From Clostridia bacterium (GTDB lineage Bacteria; Bacillota; Clostridia; Oscillospirales; CAG-272): 12,434 nucleotides of DNA. Shown here one piece after another: positions 1 through 5,893 of this stretch. Position numbers and translations under genes: made by a program. Each line of letters begins with the position of its first letter. Within the stretch, counting starts at the first letter, position 1. Where the stretch lies: contig CAADYN010000291.1 in the NCBI GenBank assembly GCA_900753285.1, positions 1 to 12,434 on the forward strand, given 5' to 3'. The notes beneath the pieces are model-generated. The model made no database searches. It worked only from the letters and a program-made list of their open reading frames with translations, and had not been told where the DNA came from.

Positions 1-752
1 CAGTAGTCGATGAACACAAGTATTGCCACCGAATACAGCGTACTCTTACAAAGCGGCATGAAGATGCTCCAGAATATTCTTATCTCCGACGCTCCGTCAA
101 GCTCAGCCGCCTCTATTATGGATTTCGGTATTCGCTTCATGTATTTTGTGAGAATGAACACCGAAAACGGCGAGAACACTCCCGGCAGGATTATTGCCCA
201 CCGCGTATTGAGGAGGTTCATCTTATTTATCACGAGGTAGTTCGGCACAAGCGTGACCTGATACGGCATGAGCATCAGTATTATGTACGCGAAGAACACG
301 ATGGAACGGAACTTTGTATTGGCTCTCGCGAATGTGTACGACGCTCCGGCTGCCACGACAAGCTGGAATATCACTATCGGGAGCACGTATATCATGGAGT
401 TCCAGAATTTTATGAGATATTCCGGACTCTTGAACAATACCGTTGCGTACTGCGAGAAGCTGACCTTATCCGGTATGAGCTGCAAATTGACCTTTTCGGC
501 TATGAACACTCTTCCGCCGCCGGATGTGCCGAGTCCCGTGAATATCTTACCGTAGTTTGCCGAGATTTCGGTCGTCGACATAAACGAGTTCGTTACGGTA
601 AAGACTGTCGGGAACAAAAACAGTGCGGCGAAGGTGACAAGCACAAGCAGTGCAAAGAAGAGGAACAAGACTCGTGAGAGTTTTACCTTTTTCCTCTTTT
701 GAAGCTTCGCTTTCGGAAAGGCAGCAGAATTGAGTTTTATATCTTCCGTCAT
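1..752 (-). CDS. Sugar ABC transporter permease, MalG/CUT1 type (3' part outside window)
   Basis: Inner-membrane permease subunit of a carbohydrate importer (CUT1 family, MalG/AraQ/UgpE-like); it would pair with the adjacent MalF-like subunit. My reading of the minus strand from the ATG at 752 stays open for 250 codons to the window edge, so the C-terminus is missing (usual length about 280-300 residues). A basic N-terminus (residues 14-26) leads into a first membrane segment at about 28-50, followed by an extracytoplasmic stretch and further hydrophobic segments at about 118-140, 150-172 and 186-203. The EAA loop that docks on the ATPase is clear at about 210-235, with IIEAAELDGAS and a following MPL. 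Its ATG overlaps the stop of the upstream permease gene in the sequence ATGA (749-752), which implies translational coupling. The binding protein and ATPase are not in the window, so the substrate cannot be named. Confidence 0.9.
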   Translation of the reverse strand, partial: MTEDIKLNSAAFPKAKLQKRKKVKLSRVLFLFFALLVLVTFAALFLFPTVFTVTNSFMSTTEISANYGKIFTGLGTSGGGRVFIAEKVNLQLIPDKVSFSQYATVLFKSPEYLIKFWNSMIYVLPIVIFQLVVAAGASYTFARANTKFRSIVFFAYIILMLMPYQVTLVPNYLVINKMNLLNTRWAIILPGVFSPFSVFILTKYMKRIPKSIIEAAELDGASEIRIFWSIFMPLCKSTLYSVAILVFIDY

Positions 753-1696
753 TCTTCAATCCCCTTTCCGAGATGGTTATCCACCCACAGAAGAATTCCG
801 ATAATCACTATCATGATGAGGCAGAGGACGACCGCCGCGCTCGACAGCTTTTGGTATTCAAAGTTACTGAAGGTGTTATTCATGAAGTGCTGCAAGGTAT
901 ACATTGAATCGTACGGGTAGTTGCCGGTGAGCAGGTAGACCTCGCGGAACACCTTGAAGGAGTTGATGAGCGACATTATCGTTACGAATGATATGGTGGA
1001 CGCGAGATAGCGCATTTTTATCATGAAGAAACGTCTAACCGCTCCGCATCCGTCAAGCATTGCAACCTCGATTATTCCCTTAGGCACTGCCGAGAGCGCA
1101 GACATGAACATTATCATATTGTAGCCGATATTCTTCCACAAAAACAGCAAGACCACGACCATGTATCCGTAGTCCGACTTGAGCCATTCCACGGGAGACA
1201 CGCCGAACAATGCGGTAATATCGTTAATAACTCCGTTGTAGTCGAACAGCACCTGCCATATGAGGATGACCGACGCCGCCGGAACTATCATTGGTGAGAG
1301 GAATATCGTGCGGAATGTGCTTTTATACGGGATATTCGTGTCAAGCAGAACTGCGAGGGCAAGCGAAAGTATTACTACAAGCGGCACTGCGGTAAGGGAG
1401 AAGATTCCTGTGTTTTTCAGCGCGAGCTTGAATGCGGAGTTATTAAACAGCTTTATGAAATTGTCCAGTCCCACGAAATTCGCGGTGGATGTACTGTCGA
1501 TGACCGAGTAGTATATTACCACGAGAAACGGCAGGATGAAAAACAGCATAACTCCAAGAAACGACGGGAGCATGAACGGAAGAGTCAAGGCTCTCTCGAT
1601 AAGCTCACGTTTGGTCAGTCGCTTCTCCTTCAGTGGTTTTGCGGGTGTCGGAGAGATTTCGTTTCCTTCCGCCGCTATCATTTTCTTTTTTTTCAT
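749..1696 (-). CDS. Sugar ABC transporter permease, MalF/CUT1 type
   Basis: First permease subunit of the same carbohydrate importer (MalF/UgpA/LacF-like), 315 residues, the usual length. A charged Lys-rich N-terminus (1-36) precedes a first membrane segment at about 40-65; others lie near 98-120, 130-150, 177-200, 233-250 and 286-306. The typical phrase FVGLDNF is at 74-80. The EAA loop is at about 208-235 (IIEVAMLDGCGAVRRF) but is degenerate at its end: the usual Leu-Pro and the later Pro are Met-Arg and Ser. The ATG at 1696 is the only start before an in-frame TAA at 1735-1733. Its Shine-Dalgarno is weak, and I found no convincing promoter in the 105 bp upstream. It is followed directly by the MalG-like gene through a 4-nt ATGA overlap. 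Family assignment is firm; the sugar is unknown. Confidence 0.92.
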   Translation of the reverse strand: MKKKKMIAAEGNEISPTPAKPLKEKRLTKRELIERALTLPFMLPSFLGVMLFFILPFLVVIYYSVIDSTSTANFVGLDNFIKLFNNSAFKLALKNTGIFSLTAVPLVVILSLALAVLLDTNIPYKSTFRTIFLSPMIVPAASVILIWQVLFDYNGVINDITALFGVSPVEWLKSDYGYMVVVLLFLWKNIGYNMIMFMSALSAVPKGIIEVAMLDGCGAVRRFFMIKMRYLASTISFVTIMSLINSFKVFREVYLLTGNYPYDSMYTLQHFMNNTFSNFEYQKLSSAAVVLCLIMIVIIGILLWVDNHLGKGIEE

Positions 1697-1780
1697 TGAT
1701 GTATCAACCGTGTATTGTATATTGTTTATTACTTAATCAGTATGACGAAACAGAGCAGAAAAAGTTCCACAAAAAATGAT

Positions 1781-1801
1781 TTTTTACAGACTGTGTAAAA
1801 A
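1781..1801 (-). terminator. Weak AT-rich hairpin after the TtcA-like gene
   Basis: An 8-bp inverted repeat, TTTTTACA and TGTAAAAA around a 5-base centre, directly follows the stop codon (TAA, 1804-1802) of the TtcA-like gene. On the minus strand it is followed a few bases later by a run of six T (1776-1771). The stem has only one G:C pair, so it would be a poor intrinsic terminator. It may only attenuate read-through into the permease genes, or be an operator-like palindrome (ACAGACTGT lies at its core). Confidence 0.25.
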
Positions 1802-2524
1802 TTATTGCCAGCCGTCAAGGCCACGCTTTTCCATAGCTGTAATAATCCGCTTTTTCAGTCCCCTGTGGTTTATTTCAAGCTCGCGAATGACGTTTTTTAT
1901 CTCCGCGCGGTCGGTATTTCCATCTTCGGGACATGGAGACTTCACGACGGGCAGTTTTTCCTTCTTCACGAGGGAGCGGATGTCGGCTTCTCTTGTGTAA
2001 ATGAGCGGTCTTATCACGGTGACGGCGGTGTCCTCATATACTGTAACAGGCGAGTAGCATCCGATTCTGCCCTCGTTCACCAGAGTGAGCATGAAAGTCT
2101 CCGCCGCGTCGTCAAGATGATGTCCGAGAGCGAGCTTTCCGGCTCTGAGTTCTTTTGCGCATGACACAAGTGCTCCGCGTCTCAGCTTTGCGCACAGTGA
2201 GCAGGGATTCTTTTCCTTACGCACGTTAAAGACTATCTCTTTTATTTTAGTTTTTTCTATATGGTACGGTATCTCATGCTCGGCGCAGAACTCTCTCACG
2301 GGCGCGAATATGTCTCCCGCGTCGTCAAATCCCATGTCTACCGAGATTCCGACAACGGAAAATTTCTTCGGATAAAAGCTTTTCAGACGGTCAAGCGAGG
2401 CGAGAAGCGCAATAGAATCCTTTCCGCCGGACAGACCGACAGCTACCGTATCGTTTTCCTCTATCATACCGTATTTATCGACAGCCTGACGCACGGTTGA
2501 GAGGATATGCTGCATTTCATTCAT
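1802..2524 (-). CDS. TtcA-like tRNA 2-thiocytidine synthetase family protein (PP-loop ATPase)
   Basis: Cytosolic N-type ATP pyrophosphatase of the TtcA/TilS superfamily, 240 residues. Seen in the sequence: PP-loop SGGKDS at 32-37, a CSLC pair at 108-111, GHHLDD at 134-139 and a third Cys at 198 (SPCPEDG). In TtcA the CxxC plus a downstream Cys hold an Fe-S cluster, and the enzyme adenylates and thiolates C32 of tRNA. The same three-Cys layout here argues for that group rather than for TilS, which lacks the CxxC. It is shorter than E. coli TtcA (about 311 residues), as clostridial members commonly are, so the exact tRNA target is inferred. The start at 2524 has an AGG about 9 nt upstream; an alternative ATG is at 2515. 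It is divergent from the amidase gene over 31 bp. Confidence 0.8.
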   Translation of the reverse strand: MNEMQHILSTVRQAVDKYGMIEENDTVAVGLSGGKDSIALLASLDRLKSFYPKKFSVVGISVDMGFDDAGDIFAPVREFCAEHEIPYHIEKTKIKEIVFNVRKEKNPCSLCAKLRRGALVSCAKELRAGKLALGHHLDDAAETFMLTLVNEGRIGCYSPVTVYEDTAVTVIRPLIYTREADIRSLVKKEKLPVVKSPCPEDGNTDRAEIKNVIRELEINHRGLKKRIITAMEKRGLDGWQ

Positions 2525-2536
2525 TTCAGTTTACCT

Positions 2537-2544
2537 ATTATAAT
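2537..2544. promoter_or_regulatory. Overlapping divergent -10 boxes between the TtcA-like and amidase genes
   Basis: The 31-bp gap between the two divergent starts contains TATAAT on the plus strand (2539-2544) and TATAAT on the minus strand (2542-2537), offset by two bases. No good -35 hexamer is spaced 16-18 bp from either box. A plus-strand transcript from this box would begin at about 2551, inside the GGAGG (2547-2551) of the amidase gene, so that side is doubtful as a working promoter. Confidence 0.3.
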
Positions 2545-2555
2545 ATGGAGGTATT

Positions 2556-3119
2556 ATGGCTACAAAGATATACATAGATCAGGGGCATAATCCCGTGAAT
2601 CCCAACGCGGGAAGTGAGGGAAACGGCTTTCGCGAGCAGGATTTGGTCTACACCATAGGACAGATGACCGCCGCGTCACTCAGAAGCTACGGATTTGACG
2701 TAAGGCTTTCGCGTCCCTCTCCCACCACTCAGCTCGGAACCTCGAACACGACCTCGCTTCAGTCAAGAGTGAACGACGCAAATTCATGGGGAGCGGACTA
2801 CTTTATCAGCCTGCACACGAATGCGTCCGATGTTACGTCGGCTTCGGGAAGTGAAGCTTTTGTCTACCGCCGTGACAGTGACGCCGAATACCTTGCCGAG
2901 AATATTCTTACTCAGCTGAACTATGCGACGGGACTGCAAAACCGCGGGGTAATGGTTCGTCCGGGTCTTTATGTGCTCAAGAAGACGAGAATGCCTGCGA
3001 CCCTTGTAGAGCTTGGGTTTATTACAAATCCCGTCGACGCCGAGCTTATGGCATATTCTCCTGGACTCTTCGCGGCGGGAGTATCAAACGGTGTACTCGC
3101 TTATTTCGGTATGCTTTGA
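2556..3119 (+). CDS. N-acetylmuramoyl-L-alanine amidase, Amidase_3 family
   Basis: Zinc amidase that cleaves the bond between N-acetylmuramic acid and L-Ala of the peptidoglycan stem. The 187 residues are just the catalytic domain. The expected zinc ligands are visible: His11 (DQGHN), Glu27 (GFREQD) and His87 (ISLHTNA), with the catalytic Glu152 in LVELGFITN. There is no signal peptide, membrane anchor or cell-wall-binding domain, so export is unexplained. Possibilities are a non-classical exit, a spore or mother-cell role, or a lysin-like ancestry; no phage genes are nearby. The ATG at 2556 has an excellent GGAGG four bases upstream. Its last 19 bp overlap the end of trmD on the other strand. 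The family is certain, the physiological role is not. Confidence 0.9.
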   Translation: MATKIYIDQGHNPVNPNAGSEGNGFREQDLVYTIGQMTAASLRSYGFDVRLSRPSPTTQLGTSNTTSLQSRVNDANSWGADYFISLHTNASDVTSASGSEAFVYRRDSDAEYLAENILTQLNYATGLQNRGVMVRPGLYVLKKTRMPATLVELGFITNPVDAELMAYSPGLFAAGVSNGVLAYFGML

Positions 3120-3823
3120 TTCTTTTCAAGCAAGTCCGGACGGCGTTCTTTTGTTAATTCAAGCGATTTTTCGTGACGCCACTTCTCTATGTTCGCGTGA
3201 TGTCCCGACAAAAGAACCTCCGGCACTTCCCTGTTCATCCATACGGGAGGACGCGTGTACTGCGGATATTCAAGAAGGTCGTCCTCAAAGCTCTCCTTCT
3301 CGAAGCACTCCGGCAAAGTGAGAACTCCGTCGCAAAGTCTACCTACAGCGTCTGCTATGATACACGCGGGAAGCTCTCCGCCGGTGAGAACATAATCTCC
3401 GACAGACATTTCCTCGTCGACAATTTCTTCGATAACTCTTTCGTCTATGCCTTCGTAGTGTCCGCACAGCAGAACGAAGTTATCCTTTGCCGCAAGCTCC
3501 TTTGCAATAGTCTGGTTGAACGTGCGCCCTCTCGGAGACATATATATAAGGTAGGGTTTTGTCCGCTCTTCCTCGGGTTTGTCGGCGTTTATAGATTCCG
3601 CGACAGCGTTGTAGCATCTCCATATCGGGGGAGCAGCCATCAGCATTCCTCTTCCTCCTCCATATGGAGTATCGTCCACACGTCTGTGTTTATCCTCGGA
3701 ATAGTCGCGAATATTGTGCGTTCTTATATCGAGCTTTCCCGCACGTCTGGCGCGACCGATTATGCTTTCCGACAGAATTGCGTCGACATATTCGGGGAAC
3801 AGGGTCATTATGTCAATGCGCAT
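3101..3823 (-). CDS. trmD: tRNA (guanosine(37)-N1)-methyltransferase TrmD
   Basis: SAM-dependent SPOUT enzyme that makes m1G37 in tRNAs reading CNN codons, preventing +1 frameshifts. It acts as a cytosolic dimer with a trefoil-knot active site. The 240 residues match the usual length. Diagnostic segments are the N-terminal MRIDIMTLFPEYV, the DDTPYGGGRGM stretch at 50-60, the knot at about 92-150 (YMSPRGRTFNQ, LLCGHYEGIDERV, SVGDYVLTGGELP), and the C-terminal YPQYTRP and VPEVLLSGHHANIEKWR at 186-216. An Asp at about 181, in SFEDDLLEYPQYT, lies where the catalytic Asp of the family sits. The start at 3823 shares one base with the rimM stop (TAATG), so the pair is translationally coupled. No rplS follows; instead the gene runs 19 bp into the convergent amidase gene. 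Confidence 0.97.
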   Translation of the reverse strand: MRIDIMTLFPEYVDAILSESIIGRARRAGKLDIRTHNIRDYSEDKHRRVDDTPYGGGRGMLMAAPPIWRCYNAVAESINADKPEEERTKPYLIYMSPRGRTFNQTIAKELAAKDNFVLLCGHYEGIDERVIEEIVDEEMSVGDYVLTGGELPACIIADAVGRLCDGVLTLPECFEKESFEDDLLEYPQYTRPPVWMNREVPEVLLSGHHANIEKWRHEKSLELTKERRPDLLEKNQSIPK

Positions 3824-4341
3824 TACTCACGCATCCCTTCGATAAGATGTACAAGAATACGACCGCCGTCTATGTCAATCTCACGCACAAACTCGTCCAC
3901 TGCGGGTATCATGAATTCTCCGCCGTTCACATCGGAAACAACGTAAATGTCGCGTCCTGCCGGAGATATCACATCCTTCAGCACGCCGTATTCTTCGCCG
4001 GAGTCCGCGTCGGCCACATCAAGACCGAGCATATCTGCGATGAAAACCTCACCTGCTTTCCGAGATATATCATCCCTGTCCGCATAGAAAACCGTTCCCT
4101 TATAGAGAATAGCTTCGTCAAGTGTTTTTATGTCTTCAAAGGTCACGAGAACCATGTTTTTCTGTATGCTCGCGGCTCTGACCTTCATCGGAACAAACTC
4201 ACCCGACGGAGCTTTTTTATACATTTTTCTGAGCTTCGCGAGAGTTTCCGTATCGTTGCAGTAGCATTCGAGTCTCAGCGTACCTCTTACACCGTGAGTT
4301 GAGACTGCTTTTCCGCATTCGAGATATTTCTGTTTTGCCAT
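3823..4341 (-). CDS. rimM: 16S rRNA processing / ribosome maturation factor RimM
   Basis: Assembly factor for the 30S head that binds ribosomal protein S19 and helps 16S rRNA processing. At 172 residues it has standard length: an N-terminal RimM barrel with the hallmark GKAVSTHGVRGTLRL at 10-24, and a C-terminal PRC-barrel from about 95 with IPAVDEFVREIDIDG near 144-158. The start at 4341 is preceded by GGAG with a 7-nt spacer. It is the first gene of a two-gene unit with trmD (TAATG junction) and has its own strong promoter about 40 bp upstream. In most Firmicutes the gene sits in an rpsP-(KH protein)-rimM-trmD-rplS cluster; here neither rpsP nor rplS is adjacent. Confidence 0.96.
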   Translation of the reverse strand: MAKQKYLECGKAVSTHGVRGTLRLECYCNDTETLAKLRKMYKKAPSGEFVPMKVRAASIQKNMVLVTFEDIKTLDEAILYKGTVFYADRDDISRKAGEVFIADMLGLDVADADSGEEYGVLKDVISPAGRDIYVVSDVNGGEFMIPAVDEFVREIDIDGGRILVHLIEGMRE

Positions 4342-4379
4342 ATATTTCTCCGATTTTTTAACTAATTTTATACGTGAAT

Positions 4380-4408
4380 ATTATAGCATAGTATTCTTTT
4401 TTTAGCAA
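4380..4408 (-). promoter_or_regulatory. Sigma-A-type promoter of rimM-trmD
   Basis: On the minus strand TTGCTA (4408-4403) and a perfect TATAAT (4385-4380) are separated by exactly 17 bp. TG two bases upstream of the -10 box gives an extended -10 (TGCTATAAT). Transcription should start near 4373, leaving a leader of about 30 nt with a GGAG ribosome site before the rimM ATG. This shows rimM-trmD is an independent transcription unit. Confidence 0.75.
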
Positions 4409-4456
4409 TAGCAAAAACAGCACGTGACAATATGCAATCAATACTCTGTGAATATA

Positions 4457-5416
4457 TTAAATTTTGACACGAACGAACATCACGGATTTTCTGTTATACG
4501 TAAAGGTGATGAGCAACTCTCCGTCAGAGTAGATAACGGCGGGGTATGACAGCTCTCCTCCGTCCTCACGCATTAACTCGGCGGCAAGTGAAAAATGCTC
4601 GCCTCCGTCGTTTGACACAAGAAGAGATATGGGAGAGCGCGCTGTCGTATTTACGGGATTGCACACGAGGAACAGTCTGCCGTCGGGGGATTTTACAAGG
4701 TCGATACCGCTGTTGTTGTTCGGTATGTCGGTTGGATACGCTTCGCAGAACTTGAGGTCAGCTTTGTCGGCGTCGGAGCGGTATATTACTCCGTTTTTCG
4801 ACCTCATGAGAGCGTGACAACCTTTGTCGTCTTCCAACAGCGTCGGCTGAATCAGCTTGGTTTTTATACCATCGTTCAAATAATCTCCGCGAATCCATGT
4901 AACGCCGCCGTCATGTGAAACGTCAATGAACGCACGCCACTCGCTGTCCGCTGAATCCGTCTCGTGAGATGCTCCGGCGAGAATTATTCCGTCGGAGGTG
5001 ATAAGCGGTTTATCTTTCACCGGACCTCTTCCGCCGCTCTCGTCTCCGGGTACAAGCTCAGTCGGGGAAGTCCATGTGAATCCGTCATCATACGAATAGG
5101 TCACGAGCGTTTTCCATGTCGGTATTGTCGCGCCTTTTTTGTAGCACAGCGTGATTTTTCCGCCATGCCTGAACAATACGGGATTCCAGCAAGGGATGTC
5201 GTCCTTTTGCGATACCATAACCGGAGTCGACCATGTTCCGCTCGTTCTGCTCCGTCTTGAGAGGTATATTTCAACGTCGTTTGCCTTTTCGTGTTTTCCG
5301 CCGAACCATGCCGCGAGTATGTCCCCGTTTTGTGCCGTGCAGAGTGTTGACGCGTGACATGATTTTGTTATTCTTCCGTCAAGCGGGAAAATCAGACTTT
5401 TTTCTGCCAATTCCAC
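4457..5416 (-). CDS. Asp-box (BNR) sialidase-superfamily protein, probably cytosolic
   Basis: Six-bladed beta-propeller of the BNR/Asp-box sialidase superfamily, about 319 residues. Three Asp boxes are visible at roughly 108-115 (SYDDGFTW), 167-174 (SHDGGVTW) and 268-275 (SNDGGEHF, degenerate). The opening HASTL and NGDILAAWFGG near 21-40, NNNSGIDLV near 234-242 and ELSYPAVI near the end match predicted neuraminidases of the BNR_2 type. The classical F/YRIP motif of GH33 sialidases is absent and there is no signal peptide, so a true sialidase activity is unproven. Another intracellular glycosidase or lyase on imported sugars is possible, and sugar permeases are encoded nearby. The reading frame also has GTG at 5425, but GAGG lies flush against that codon; it is ideally placed, 8 nt before the GTG at 5416, which I chose. 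Confidence 0.82.
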   Translation of the reverse strand: MELAEKSLIFPLDGRITKSCHASTLCTAQNGDILAAWFGGKHEKANDVEIYLSRRSRTSGTWSTPVMVSQKDDIPCWNPVLFRHGGKITLCYKKGATIPTWKTLVTYSYDDGFTWTSPTELVPGDESGGRGPVKDKPLITSDGIILAGASHETDSADSEWRAFIDVSHDGGVTWIRGDYLNDGIKTKLIQPTLLEDDKGCHALMRSKNGVIYRSDADKADLKFCEAYPTDIPNNNSGIDLVKSPDGRLFLVCNPVNTTARSPISLLVSNDGGEHFSLAAELMREDGGELSYPAVIYSDGELLITFTYNRKSVMFVRVKI

Positions 5417-5424
5417 TGTTTTCA

Positions 5425-5428
5425 CCTC
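5425..5428 (-). promoter_or_regulatory. Ribosome binding site that sets the sialidase-like start
   Basis: GAGG on the minus strand, with an 8-nt spacer to GTG at 5416-5414. The in-frame GTG at 5425-5423 overlaps the last base of this motif and so would have no usable site of its own apart from a weak GGA four bases upstream. Confidence 0.5.
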
Positions 5429-5450
5429 GTCCGTTCTTTCTATATTTCAG

Positions 5451-5479
5451 ATGATACCAGCTACTGCATCATTTGTCAA
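5451..5479 (-). promoter_or_regulatory. Sigma-A-type promoter of the sialidase-like gene
   Basis: On the minus strand a consensus TTGACA (5479-5474) and TATCAT (5456-5451) are separated by exactly 17 bp, with TG upstream of the -10 box (TGGTATCAT). The start of transcription should be near 5444, giving a leader of about 28 nt. The -35 box contains the TGA that closes the last frame of the membrane-protein remnant upstream. Confidence 0.75.
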
Positions 5480-5698
5480 GCGTGTACGGCGTTATTTTGC
5501 TTTTTCTCTATCCTGTGCCAGTTGATGAATCCGTAGAGGTCGTTTGCAAGAAACATCACGAAGCACACTATACGGTGACGGCTACAGTGAAAAGCGGCAT
5601 GAGTATGTACTTATATTTACGAAGCTTATTCACCGTGAACTCGGCGTGGTTTCCGTTACACGGATGCCTTATAAATTAAGATAGTCTACGAAAGTCAT
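5476..5698 (-). pseudogene. Frameshifted remnant of a small membrane-protein gene
   Basis: No intact gene is present here, but three minus-strand reading frames give protein-like pieces in consecutive order. Piece one starts with ATG at 5698 (GGAG 11 nt upstream), giving MTFVDYLNL and then TAA. Piece two, in another frame from 5666, runs through NKLRKYKYILMPLFTVAVTV to TAG at 5570-5568. Piece three, in the third frame from about 5568, includes FLANDLYGFINWHRIEKKQ and ends at TGA 5478-5476. Joined by two frameshifts they would give a Lys/Arg-flanked hydrophobic protein end. The last segment is reminiscent of the C-terminus of PnuC-type transporters, but that is only a resemblance from memory. 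The alternative is chance coding-like sequence in an intergenic region. Confidence 0.35.
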
Positions 5699-5824
5699 GA
5701 AGCTGTTTTCTCCGTTTTGTCAAGATGTTTTTTATATTGCAATAATGAGGAAGAAAACTGTGATATTCGGCTATAATAAAGCAGTCACTCAGCCACAGAA
5801 TGGGAAAATTTTATCTTTTGTATA
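5699..5824. other. AT-rich spacer, no gene recognised
   Basis: Between the remnant and the asparagine synthetase promoter I see no open frame of note. It has an isolated TATAAT (5772-5777, plus strand) without a matching -35 box, and an interrupted inverted repeat: CTGTG (5758-5762) and GGCT (5769-5772) against AGCCACAG (5791-5798). There is no T-box or riboswitch-like leader for the downstream operon. Confidence 0.4.
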
Positions 5825-5853
5825 TTTATTTACGCGCGGTTTTGTGGTATAAT
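5825..5853 (+). promoter_or_regulatory. Extended -10 promoter of the five-gene cell-wall operon
   Basis: A perfect TATAAT (5848-5853) is preceded by TG one base upstream (TGGTATAAT), an extended -10. The -35 region at 17-bp spacing is only TTTATT (5825-5830), so the promoter probably depends on the extended -10. Start of transcription should be near 5860, with a leader of about 34 nt and no regulatory RNA. The ribosome site is AAAGG (5881-5885), 8 nt before the ATG. Confidence 0.65.
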
Positions 5854-5893
5854 GATTTAATAATACAGATATCAAGACCGAAAGGCAGACTTT

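Noticed and set aside
1..1740. Several plus-strand open frames of 65-95 codons and a 70-codon minus-strand frame (547-759) across the permease genes
   Set aside because: They run over two clear permease reading frames on the minus strand; the translations are low in recognisable features.
1714..1742. Candidate -10 (TACAAT) upstream of the MalF-like gene
   Set aside because: No acceptable -35 box lies at 16-18 bp and the resulting leader would be very short with no ribosome site.
1723..1752. TGTTT...AAACA inverted repeat upstream of the sugar permeases as a catabolite repression site
   Set aside because: The spacing is much wider than a cre site and the central CG is missing.
2556..3119. Prophage remnant around the amidase
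   Set aside because: No holin, tail, integrase or attachment-site repeat is visible; neighbours are core tRNA/ribosome genes.
3173..4302. Plus-strand frames of 257 and 212 codons
   Set aside because: They are antisense to rimM and trmD, whose protein motifs are unambiguous.
5473..5679. Plus-strand 68-codon frame in the intergenic gap
   Set aside because: No ribosome site, no recognisable motif, and the opposite strand gives the more protein-like pieces.
5854..5893. Possible T-box or amino-acid riboswitch ahead of the asparagine synthetase-like gene
   Set aside because: The leader from the predicted start is only about 34 nt, with no structure or T-box sequence.
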